DNA of 64,000 nucleotides from Pseudomonadota bacterium (GTDB lineage: Bacteria > Pseudomonadota > Gammaproteobacteria > Halothiobacillales > Halothiobacillaceae): NCBI GenBank assembly GCA_021801265.1, contig JAJYYE010000011.1, positions 62,001 through 126,000 of the forward strand. Reading direction: 5' to 3'. Shown piece after piece: positions 51,624-60,124 of this stretch (its first letter is position 1; every line of letters starts with the position of its first letter). The position numbers and the translations under genes were made by a program. The notes beneath the pieces are model-generated. The model was not told the DNA's origin, did not search any database, and saw only the letters and a program-made list of their open reading frames with translations.

Positions 51624-52004
51624 ATGCAAATCGGTGTTGATTGCAATCTGGCTGTGAATAACCGGCGTATTTTTGTGATTGCACAGGATGAAATTGCGCG
51701 CATGGCTTTACAGTTCATGCTGTACGATGAGTATGAAACCCATGAATTTTGCAGCCTGGATGCCGCTGAAGCCAAAGCGCGTGATTGGCCGCCGGATTTG
51801 CTGATTGTCGGTGAGGATTTGCTGACCCCAGATGAGAAACAGGGGGCCATCGAAAGGCAATTCCCGCAAACGCGTTTATTGGTGTTGGCAAATTCTCAGC
51901 GGGATACCCGTGTTTATTCTGAAGCGTTCCCGGCTAATGCCCAGATTCATCAGCCTTTGCGCCTTGAGGCAGTGAGGGCTGCCGTGGCCGACCGGTTCCT
52001 TTAA
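51624..52004 (+). CDS. Receiver-like (pseudo-receiver) protein upstream of draT
   Basis: CheY-like pattern RRIFVIAQDEIARMALQ...PDLLIVGEDLL...AQIHQPLRLEAVRAAV lacking canonical Asp and Lys. Confidence 0.6.
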   Translation: MQIGVDCNLAVNNRRIFVIAQDEIARMALQFMLYDEYETHEFCSLDAAEAKARDWPPDLLIVGEDLLTPDEKQGAIERQFPQTRLLVLANSQRDTRVYSEAFPANAQIHQPLRLEAVRAAVADRFL

Positions 52005-52015
52005 GGGATTAATGG

Positions 52016-52846
52016 TTGACTAAATTTATGGGACGCAAGCGTACGGGAAATCGGAGTCCGGCAACCAGCTTGGGTGGGAATTTGGTCGGTTTACCCACCG
52101 GACTGTTAATCAGTGCCGATTTTCATGCTTTCCCCTTGCCGATCCATATTGCCGGCACACGGGAAACCCACAGTGCCTTGTTTACGGCGCTGGAAAATGT
52201 AAAGAGTGAAGTGGCAGCAGGGCAGATTTTTCAGGCGTATATGGAGGATCTGTTTGGTCGACCGCTAGATGGCAATGGTGCGGCTACTCGACGTTATCGT
52301 GCGCAATATTTGCGCCTGCTCAACGGTTGGGGGTATGACAGTAATTCCCCCGAGGGTGCGGTTCTGAAGGCCTGGGTGGAGAGTCGATTCGGAATTCCTG
52401 CGACCTTTCATAAATCGGTGATTGCACGCTATGGCAGTCCGGCCTGGTTGCAGTATGCCGAGGACAAGATGTCCTCCCGGTTTGATAACAACAACATCCG
52501 TCTGCAACTGGATGCTTTATATGAATTCGCTCAGTGGTTCTTGCGACGCCATGACCCCACCGGGCAGCGACATTTGCGCCTGTACCGTGGGACGAACGAT
52601 TTTGCCGAGCACCCCATGATCCGGCAACAGGATGAACGGCATGGGGTGATTCGTTTGAATAACCTTGTGTCGTTTACCAGTGATCGAAATATTGCCGGTG
52701 AATTCGGCGACTTTATTCTGGAGGTGCAGGTGCCGTTGGTGAACGTACTTTTTTTTAATGGCTTGATCCCCGACCACGCACTCAAAGGGGAAGCTGAATA
52801 TCTGGTCATCGGTGGTGAATATGCCGTGCGTGTGGACTACTATTGA
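52016..52846 (+). CDS. draT: NAD+--dinitrogenase-reductase ADP-ribosyltransferase DraT
   Basis: DraT-like: LPIHIAGTRETHSALFTALE, RLYRGTNDFAEHPM, NNLVSFTSDRNIAGEFGD; adjacent draG. Confidence 0.92.
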   Translation: MTKFMGRKRTGNRSPATSLGGNLVGLPTGLLISADFHAFPLPIHIAGTRETHSALFTALENVKSEVAAGQIFQAYMEDLFGRPLDGNGAATRRYRAQYLRLLNGWGYDSNSPEGAVLKAWVESRFGIPATFHKSVIARYGSPAWLQYAEDKMSSRFDNNNIRLQLDALYEFAQWFLRRHDPTGQRHLRLYRGTNDFAEHPMIRQQDERHGVIRLNNLVSFTSDRNIAGEFGDFILEVQVPLVNVLFFNGLIPDHALKGEAEYLVIGGEYAVRVDYY

Positions 52847-52857
52847 GGATGCAACCC

Positions 52858-53739
52858 ATGAATGATGACCTGCGTGAACGGGCGTTGGGTGCCTATCTGG
52901 GGTTTGCGGTTGGCGATGCCTTGGGGGCGACGGTTGAGTTTATGACCCCCCGCGAGATAAAGGCCGACCATGGGGTTCATCGTCACATCATTGGCGGCGG
53001 CTGGTTACGCCTGAAGGCTGGCGAGGTGACCGACGATACCCAGATGTGTCTTGTGCTGGGGGAGAGCATTTTGGCGCACGGCACCTGGTCGCTTACGCAG
53101 TTTGCCGAGGGCATGGGGGCTTGGCTCAAGAGTAGTCCTGTTGATGTGGGGAATACCTGCCGGCGCGGGATTCGCCGATATTTAGTCGATCGCAGTGTGA
53201 TCGGCGAGCCCTCTGAATGGGATGCGGGCAATGGCGCCTGTATTCGCAACTTGCCTGCGATTTTATCCACCTTGCATGATGGGGATTTATTTCGGGAAAT
53301 TACTTTGGATCAGGCGCATTTGACGCATCACAATCAACTTTCCGACGAAGCAACGCTGGCTTTGGGACAGATGGTTCGCGCAGTGTTGCACGGCGGTGGG
53401 ATGGCCGATATTCAGCGGCTTGCGCTTGATTTGGCGGCGCGTCATCGTGAGTTTCGTTTTGAGCCTTATGCCAACAGGTCTTCAGCCTATGTGGCGGACA
53501 CGCTGAGTACCGTATTCCATTATTTTTTCACCACGGATAACTTCAAGGATTGCCTGATTGACGTGGTAAATCAAGGCGGGGATGCGGATAGCACGGGTGC
53601 ATTGGCAGGGATGCTGGCCGGTTCACTGTATGGTGTGTCCGCCATTCCCCAGGAATGGATGAGCCGCTTAAATCCCGCGATCGTCAAGGTGATTCATCAG
53701 CAGGTTGATGGGTTGCTGAACTGGGGGCAGGGGCGATGA
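52858..53739 (+). CDS. draG: ADP-ribosyl-[dinitrogen reductase] hydrolase DraG
   Basis: ALGAYLGFAVGDALGATVEFMTP, GEVTDDTQM, NQGGDADSTGALAGMLAGS. Confidence 0.95.
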   Translation: MNDDLRERALGAYLGFAVGDALGATVEFMTPREIKADHGVHRHIIGGGWLRLKAGEVTDDTQMCLVLGESILAHGTWSLTQFAEGMGAWLKSSPVDVGNTCRRGIRRYLVDRSVIGEPSEWDAGNGACIRNLPAILSTLHDGDLFREITLDQAHLTHHNQLSDEATLALGQMVRAVLHGGGMADIQRLALDLAARHREFRFEPYANRSSAYVADTLSTVFHYFFTTDNFKDCLIDVVNQGGDADSTGALAGMLAGSLYGVSAIPQEWMSRLNPAIVKVIHQQVDGLLNWGQGR

Positions 53740-53817
53740 TTGCGCTTGAATCCGACCCTGTCCCGCTGGCCTACCCCATGAACAATCGAATGAGTAACCG
53801 AATGGGAGGGAAACAGA

Positions 53818-54293
53818 ATGCCTGATATCAGGTTTTATGAAAAACCCGGCTGTCAGAATAACGCGCGAAACAAAAAGCGCTGTTGCAAGACACCGGGCAC
53901 ACGGTGATGGCGCAGGATATTCTTTCCACCACTTGGGCCGCCGCGATGCTTCGGCCTTTTTTTGGCGCGCTCCCCGTCACACTCTGGTTTAATCACGCAT
54001 CACCACGAATTAAATCGGGTGAGATCGTGCCGGAAAACTTGACGCCAGAATTGGCCATGAATGCACTTTTAGCCGATCACCTCTTGATTCGCCGCCCGCT
54101 GATGCGCGTCGAACAGCAGCTCGTGTGTGGTTTTTCTATCCCGGATTTCAATGTGCACACCACTGCAAACCCAGGTGATTGTGGTATGAATAGGCATGAA
54201 CACACCTATTTTCAGGCTTTGCCTTGCCCTTCGGAAGATGAGGGTCGTGAACATGATCCTGGCGTTGATGCCATGTCCGGATTGATGGTGTGA
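53818..54293 (+). pseudogene. ArsC-like nitrogenase-associated (NifO-type) protein, split by a frame disruption near 53871
   Basis: MPDIRFYEKPGCQNNAR in frame 1, then KALLQDTGHTVMAQDILSTTW...RIKSGEIVPENLTPELAMNALLADHLLIRRPLMRVEQQLVCGF in the -1 frame. Confidence 0.75.
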
Positions 54294-54319
54294 AAGGCAA
54301 TCATTATGGGGGAGCGACC

Positions 54320-55945
54320 ATGAAAGACCGTCTCATATCCAATAATTACCTTGAACTGATCGCGATGTATGAGGTCAGCAAGGTGCTCAGTTCGTCTTTG
54401 AATTTGGATCGCATCCTGAACGATGTGCTCAAAACCATGGACGGGCATTTACACATGTCGCCCTCGATGATTTTACTTCGCATGGACGATAGCCATGTGG
54501 GGGTAATGGCTGCAACGGGATTATCGACAGCGGAGATCGAGCGGGGTCGCTACCGCTTGGGTGAAGGAATGATCGGCAAAATTATGCGGGTGGGCGTGCC
54601 CGTGGTGATCCCGGATGTTTCTCAAGAGCCCGCGTTTCTTCATCGGGCCCTGTCAGTCGATGCCAGTCAACAGCAGCTTCATGCTTTTGTCGGAGTTCCC
54701 ATTAAAGTCGGCTATGACTGTATTGGCGTGCTCGCGATTTATCGCACACCGCAACACAAGGGCATGAGCTTTCGGACCGATGTGCGGATGCTGCAAATGA
54801 TTGCCAATCTTGTGGGGCAAACCGTGAGCCTGCACCAGGGTATTACGATGGAGCGCAATCGTCTTCTTCTGGAAAAGCATCGGCTGCAAAAAGAGCTGAA
54901 TAAGCGCTATAGCATCGATAATGTCATTGGCAGTAGTAAAGCCATGCAGGCGGTTTTTGCTGATGTCCACCAAGCCGCACCAAGCAAGGCAACGGTTTTG
55001 CTGCGCGGCGAATCGGGTACGGGGAAAGAGGTGATTGCACGCGCGATTCATCAACTCAGTCCGCGTCACGATAAACCGTTTATTAAACTGAATTGCGCTG
55101 CGCTGCCGGAAAGTTTGCTGGAATCGGAATTATTCGGCCATGAGCGGGGTTCATTTACCGGTGCAACACAAGAACGCAAAGGGCGCTTTGAATTAGCTGA
55201 TGGCGGTACGTTGTTTCTCGATGAAATTGGTGAAATTTCCCCTGCATTTCAGGCCAAATTACTCCGCGTCCTACAGGAACACGAATTCGAGCGGGTCGGG
55301 GGTACTCAAACTCGACACGTCAATGTGCGGATTATTACGGCGACCAATCGCAATTTAGAGGAAGCCGTCAGCAATGGCGAATTTCGTGCCGATCTGTATT
55401 ACCGGATTAATGTGGTGAGTATTATGTTGCCCCCCTTGAGGGAGCGGCGCGAAGATATTCCGGCCTTGGTGGATTATTTTCTCAACCGTTTTAACACAGA
55501 GAATCAGCGTCAACTGACGATTAACTCGGATGCGATGCAAACGCTCCAAGCCTGTTTTTGGCCCGGAAATGTGCGTGAAATGGAAAACTGTATCGAGCGG
55601 ACCTGCATCATGTTGCGCAGCGATGTGATTCGACAAATTGATGTTCCCTGCCAGCGGAATCAGTGCTTATCCATGACGTTGCGCCCTGCGGCAGGCGGAC
55701 ATCCGATTGTGACTTTATCCGTGCCCATGCAACCCCCATTTTCCCCGTCACCTGAGTCACAACCGCCCATGCTGGATGATTTGGCGCTGGAGCCGAGCGG
55801 GGTATTATCGGAGCGGGATCGATTAATTCACGCGATGGATCGCTGTGGCTGGGTGCAAGCCAAGGCAGCTCGATTGTTAGGCACCACCACGCGAAAACTG
55901 GGTTACGCTTTGCAGAAATACGGGATTGAGGTTAAACGGCTGTAA
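54320..55945 (+). CDS. nifA: Nif-specific transcriptional activator NifA (GAF-AAA+-HTH)
   Basis: [44 protein letters not shown]-terminal HTH; C-x11-C-x19-C-x4-C. Confidence 0.95.
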   Translation: MKDRLISNNYLELIAMYEVSKVLSSSLNLDRILNDVLKTMDGHLHMSPSMILLRMDDSHVGVMAATGLSTAEIERGRYRLGEGMIGKIMRVGVPVVIPDVSQEPAFLHRALSVDASQQQLHAFVGVPIKVGYDCIGVLAIYRTPQHKGMSFRTDVRMLQMIANLVGQTVSLHQGITMERNRLLLEKHRLQKELNKRYSIDNVIGSSKAMQAVFADVHQAAPSKATVLLRGESGTGKEVIARAIHQLSPRHDKPFIKLNCAALPESLLESELFGHERGSFTGATQERKGRFELADGGTLFLDEIGEISPAFQAKLLRVLQEHEFERVGGTQTRHVNVRIITATNRNLEEAVSNGEFRADLYYRINVVSIMLPPLRERREDIPALVDYFLNRFNTENQRQLTINSDAMQTLQACFWPGNVREMENCIERTCIMLRSDVIRQIDVPCQRNQCLSMTLRPAAGGHPIVTLSVPMQPPFSPSPESQPPMLDDLALEPSGVLSERDRLIHAMDRCGWVQAKAARLLGTTTRKLGYALQKYGIEVKRL

Positions 55946-56138
55946 AGCGTACCTACTCGTTCAGTAAGGGCACGTAAACAATATCACTCTGGTCGATCGG
56001 AGATGAGGTAGAAGCGTAAATTGACACGACCTGTGAGATTTACGCGTCATCCAGCGAAGTCAGTAACATTTTAGCAAGGTGTACAGCCGACTGTGTTGAA
56101 TCAGACGGTTACCAGAAGAAACGCTAAAAATCGCGAAT

Positions 56139-56214
56139 TGGCGTCCCCACGGGGATTCGAACCCCGGTTACCGCCGTGAAAGGGCGATGTCCTAGGCCTC
56201 TAGACGATGGGGAC
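56139..56214 (-). tRNA. tRNA-Glu (anticodon TTC)
   Basis: Minus strand GTCCCCATCGTCTAGAGGCCTAGGACATCGCCCTTTCACGGCGGTAACCGGGGTTCGAATCCCCGTGGGGACGCCA. Confidence 0.95.
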
Positions 56215-56267
56215 AAAATATAAAAAAAGATTTTCGTTTCGTGAGGCGTGAAACGAAAAACAGGAAT

Positions 56268-56343
56268 TGGCGTCCCCACGGGGATTCGAACCCCGGTTAC
56301 CGCCGTGAAAGGGCGATGTCCTAGGCCTCTAGACGATGGGGAC
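56268..56343 (-). tRNA. tRNA-Glu (anticodon TTC), second copy
   Basis: Appears identical to the preceding tRNA-Glu, CCA encoded. Confidence 0.95.
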
Positions 56344-56344
56344 A

Positions 56345-56421
56345 TGGTGCGCCCGGAAGGAATTGAACCTCCGACCCTCTGGTTCGTAGCCAGATACTCT
56401 ATCCAGCTGAGCTACGGGCGC
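56345..56421 (-). tRNA. tRNA-Arg (anticodon ACG)
   Basis: Minus strand GCGCCCGTAGCTCAGCTGGATAGAGTATCTGGCTACGAACCAGAGGGTCGGAGGTTCAATTCCTTCCGGGCGCACCA. Confidence 0.93.
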
Positions 56422-56422
56422 T

Positions 56423-56498
56423 TGGCTCCCTGAGCAGGACTCGAACCTGCGACCCAATGATTAACAGTCATTTGCTCTACCAGCTGAGCTATCAGGGA
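56423..56498 (-). tRNA. tRNA-Asn (anticodon GTT)
   Basis: Minus strand TCCCTGATAGCTCAGCTGGTAGAGCAAATGACTGTTAATCATTGGGTCGCAGGTTCGAGTCCTGCTCAGGGAGCCA. Confidence 0.95.
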
Positions 56499-56609
56499 AA
56501 ACGTCTTGCAACGTGGAGCGGCATATTAATGACCTCGGCGGGTGTCGTCAAGGCTCAATGTCATATTTTTTCATGCTGCCCCTCAGGTGAGGGGCTTTCT
56601 TGGGTTGGA

Positions 56610-57131
56610 CTACATTAATTCGAGTTCTGACTCGATCACTTTGGCGCCCGCAGCCGCGCATTCCTCATCTGTTTTACCCGAAGGTGCGCCGGATACGCCA
56701 ATGGAGCCGTACACTTGGCCGCCAGCTTCGACGGGTACACCACCGGCACCGAAGAACAGCCCCGGTACCCGACCCAAAGCCCCATCGCCACGATCACCGA
56801 GGCTTGAAGTGGCTACCATAAAGGAAATGGCGGTATAGGCCTTCATACGTGAAATGGTGAGGGTGAGATCGGGTGCAAGTACATCACGCAATACCACCTG
56901 CGGGTTACCACTGCGATCCATGACGGTGACGCCAATTTGGATACCCTTGGCACGGCAGTCATGGATTGCCGCTTGCGCTGCCTTCAGCGCCATTTCCAGG
57001 GAGAGGCGTTTAATGTTGATGACGGACGGGTCTTCAGCCGCCTGAGGGGTGGAAATACCCGAAGCAAGGGCAAACCCTAAACTTCCGGCGGCAACCAGGG
57101 TTTTCAGTGTGTGACGTTGACTGTTCATCAT
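56610..57131 (-). CDS. GlcG/HbpS-family heme-binding-like protein with signal peptide
   Basis: GVTVMDRSGNPQVVLRDVLA, GALGRVPGLFFGAGGVPVEAGGQVYGSIGVSGAPSGKTDEECA; start inferred inside ORF 56610-57242. Confidence 0.88.
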   Translation of the reverse strand: MMNSQRHTLKTLVAAGSLGFALASGISTPQAAEDPSVINIKRLSLEMALKAAQAAIHDCRAKGIQIGVTVMDRSGNPQVVLRDVLAPDLTLTISRMKAYTAISFMVATSSLGDRGDGALGRVPGLFFGAGGVPVEAGGQVYGSIGVSGAPSGKTDEECAAAGAKVIESELELM

Positions 57132-57165
57132 GAGCTCCTCAGTGAAAAAAGTTGATACGCTCGGC

Positions 57166-57636
57166 TTATAAAAACCGTGCGAGCAACCGTTGGCTATGCC
57201 GATCCAAGTAGCTGCGATTCGGTATTTTAAATTGCAGGCCAAATTTATCAGCGACTAAAAACCCGCCGGAGGGCAGGTGACGGATGTCATCTTCAGAGTT
57301 CAAGGTGAGTTCGGTGGCACCGTGATCCGTCTCAATGTGCCACACACTCGGTGTGGCGAAGCGGGATACGTCTTTGATGCACAGGATCGTGGGCGTTAAT
57401 TCACGGGAAGTTAGCGCTTGCCGCAGTAATTGAGCCATATCACACCCTAAGTCATCCATGCGGTCGATCCAGGCCCGTTCGTGGCCATGTTCGTCCACAA
57501 GGGCGATTGATTCCTCGGGTGCCGCAATCGGGAAGGCGCGAACAGGCACGACGGGTATGGGTGTTTGTGATTCGGGGGCATGCCAGAGCAGGCGGTCAAA
57601 CGCATCCAGACTGAAGTTGAGATTAGTTAGCGGCAT
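57166..57636 (-). CDS. DUF1854 family protein (cyanophycin-associated)
   Basis: IALVDEHGHERAWIDRMDDLG ... SVWHIETDHGATELTLNSEDDIRHLPSGGFLVADKFGLQFKIPNRSYLDRHSQRLLARFL; adjacent to ABC transporter and cphA. Confidence 0.8.
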   Translation of the reverse strand: MPLTNLNFSLDAFDRLLWHAPESQTPIPVVPVRAFPIAAPEESIALVDEHGHERAWIDRMDDLGCDMAQLLRQALTSRELTPTILCIKDVSRFATPSVWHIETDHGATELTLNSEDDIRHLPSGGFLVADKFGLQFKIPNRSYLDRHSQRLLARFL

Positions 57637-59875
57637 GGTGATGACCTGCGACGGTTGAGCTGGCTATATTTTCATCTTGCTTGCCTGTATCCCCGCTGAT
57701 GTAGCCCAAACCAGTTTTATCTGGGTTCGACTCTTCATTGAGTTTGATTTGTGCCTGATACAGCCGGTAATAATGCCCTTGGCGGGCGAGCAGGTCGTTG
57801 TGCCGACCGGTTTCAACGATCCGCCCCTGATCAAGCACCACCAGCATATCGGCTTGTCGCAAGGTGGACAGCCGGTGCGCGATGGCAATTGTGGTGCGGC
57901 CTTGCATCAGGTTATCCAGGGCTTGCTGAATTTCTCGCTCGGTTTCCGTGTCTACTGAGGCAGTAGCCTCGTCCAAAATCAAAATTTTCGGATCAATCAA
58001 CAAGGCCCGGGCAATGGAAATGCGTTGCCGCTCGCCGCCGGATAGCGCCTGGCCGCGTTCGCCTACCAGTGAATCATAGCCATGGGGCAGTTTGAGAATG
58101 AACTCATGGGCATGGGCAGTACGGGCGGCCTGGATAATTTCATCACGCGTCGCATCGGCTTTGCCATAGGAAATATTCTCGGCTACCGTACCGAAAAACA
58201 GGAAGGGTTCTTGCAATACCAAACCGATTTGCCGACGATAATCAGCGACGTTGAATTGCCGAATATCGGTGCCATCAAGGGTAATGCTGCCTGAGGAAAC
58301 ATCGTAAAACCGCGCGATCAGGTTGACGAGTGTGGTTTTGCCGGAACCACTATGGCCGACGAGGCCGACCATGCTGCCGGGTTTTATCTCCAGATTGATC
58401 TCATGCAAGATACCCCGATTGCCGTGGCGAAAACTCACCTGATGGAGCCCAACGGCCGCAGCGCGATTTTCCAGGGATTCGGGATTTCTAGGATCGGGAA
58501 CACTGGCGGTGTGATCGAGAATATCGAAAATGCGTTTAGTGCCTGCAGCGGTTTTTTGGGTGACCGAAACAATTCGGCTCATCGAATCCATCCGGGAATA
58601 AAACCGACCGATATACGCCAAGAATGCGGTAAGCACCCCGACGGTAATCGCACCTTGCGAGACTTGCCAAATGCCAAATGCCCATACAATCAGCAAGCCA
58701 AATTCGGTGAGTGCTGTAACGGTTGGGGCAAATACGGACCACGTTCGATTGACCCGATCATTGACTTTGAGGTTGAGTTGGTTGGCTTGATGAAAGCGTT
58801 CGGCTTCCCGGGCTTCTTGCGAAAAAGCCTTCACCACCCGAATGCCGGGGATGGTGTCGGATAAAATATTGGTGACTTGTGACCACACCCGGTCCACCCG
58901 CTCAAACCCCGTGCGCAGGCGATCACGCACCACATGAATCATCCAGGCAATAATCGGCAAGGGAATCAGCGTCACCAACGCAAGCCACGGATTAATCGAA
59001 AACAAGATCGTGACGGTCATCATAATCATCAGCACATCGGTCGCAAAATCGAGTAGATGCAGGGATAGAAACAAATTTATTCGGTCGGTTTCAGAACCGA
59101 TACGCGCCATTAAATCGCCGGTACGCTTACTCCCGAAATAATCCAGCGAGAGATGCATGAGATGGTTATAGGTGGTGGTGCGAATATCCGCACCGATGCG
59201 CTCACTCACCCGCGAGAGAATATAGGTGCGCGCCCAACCCAAACTCCAGGCGACCAACGCCGCGCCAAGCAACCCGGCCAGGTATTTCATGACCGTGGAT
59301 GGCTCGATGGCCACACCGTTTTGAAAAGGGATAAGCACATCATCCATCAGTGGCATGGTGAGGTAGGGCGGCACCAAGGTAGCGGCCGTCGCAGCGAGTG
59401 TGAGTAAAAACCCCAACAGCAGCTGCCCTTTGTAGGGCTTTGCAAAGCGCCAGAGTCGAAAGAGTGTCCACGTGGATGGCGGCGTTGTATCCGCTGAGGC
59501 ATCTTCTCGCCATTCGGCGGTGGGTTGTGATGCCGTTAATGCGATGGCGCCCGCCTGTGATGGGGTGATATGCAGCTGTTGAAATTGCGCGACAAATTCT
59601 TGCGCGGACTTCATGTGACTTAACGTAAAACGCCATTGTGCTTTGCTGTGTGCCGTATCCACCAGTCGCAATTTCCCAAGCCCGGCATGATCGCTCAGAA
59701 TGAGTTGATCACCCGCGTGTAATGCCCATCGTGCCTCGGGTGTTGCCTCGTTATCCGGTGGAGCGAGAAATATCTCGTGGGGTGTCAGCACCAAAACACG
59801 CGATACAAACAGCAAATCAGGCGAGAGATCAAGTGGCAGGCGGGCTAAAACCGAAGGGTTAGGGCTATGGCTCAC
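57623..59875 (-). CDS. ABC transporter, fused permease/ATPase (cyanophycin-locus type)
   Basis: GHSGSGKTTLVNLIARFYD Walker A, ALSGGERQRISIARALL signature, six-TM exporter domain. Confidence 0.92.
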   Translation of the reverse strand: MSHSPNPSVLARLPLDLSPDLLFVSRVLVLTPHEIFLAPPDNEATPEARWALHAGDQLILSDHAGLGKLRLVDTAHSKAQWRFTLSHMKSAQEFVAQFQQLHITPSQAGAIALTASQPTAEWREDASADTTPPSTWTLFRLWRFAKPYKGQLLLGFLLTLAATAATLVPPYLTMPLMDDVLIPFQNGVAIEPSTVMKYLAGLLGAALVAWSLGWARTYILSRVSERIGADIRTTTYNHLMHLSLDYFGSKRTGDLMARIGSETDRINLFLSLHLLDFATDVLMIMMTVTILFSINPWLALVTLIPLPIIAWMIHVVRDRLRTGFERVDRVWSQVTNILSDTIPGIRVVKAFSQEAREAERFHQANQLNLKVNDRVNRTWSVFAPTVTALTEFGLLIVWAFGIWQVSQGAITVGVLTAFLAYIGRFYSRMDSMSRIVSVTQKTAAGTKRIFDILDHTASVPDPRNPESLENRAAAVGLHQVSFRHGNRGILHEINLEIKPGSMVGLVGHSGSGKTTLVNLIARFYDVSSGSITLDGTDIRQFNVADYRRQIGLVLQEPFLFFGTVAENISYGKADATRDEIIQAARTAHAHEFILKLPHGYDSLVGERGQALSGGERQRISIARALLIDPKILILDEATASVDTETEREIQQALDNLMQGRTTIAIAHRLSTLRQADMLVVLDQGRIVETGRHNDLLARQGHYYRLYQAQIKLNEESNPDKTGLGYISGDTGKQDENIASSTVAGHHHAAN

Positions 59876-60124
59876 AAAAGTGGTTCCTGAAAATAGTCTT
59901 TATAAATTATTGAGATAATAAAAATATCTCGAATGAATTTATATAACTTATTGAGTAATTTTGACGAACAATTGTTAAACCGAATATCTTATACACCGTT
60001 GAATCGATTGTATGCAGGCAAACACGGGGTAAATTCGATGGGGAACCCTATCGGTAGTCCGGCTTTCGTGATGACAACATTGCTTCCTCGATAGAACAAT
60101 CAACTCGACTTTTAGGATGGTTTT

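Noticed and set aside
51409-51684. 90-aa minus-strand ORF
   Set aside because: Lies mostly within the MITE-like palindrome.
56124-56433. ORFs 56124-56345 (-) and 56248-56433 (+) with duplicated peptide SPSSRGLGHRPFTAVTGVRIPVGTP
   Set aside because: Translation of the duplicated tRNA-Glu and tRNA-Arg genes; the repeat is the tRNA duplication.
56578-56595. Hairpin GCCCCTCA-GG-TGAGGGGC near the glcG-like gene
   Set aside because: Lacks a convincing T-run on the minus strand; not called as a terminator.
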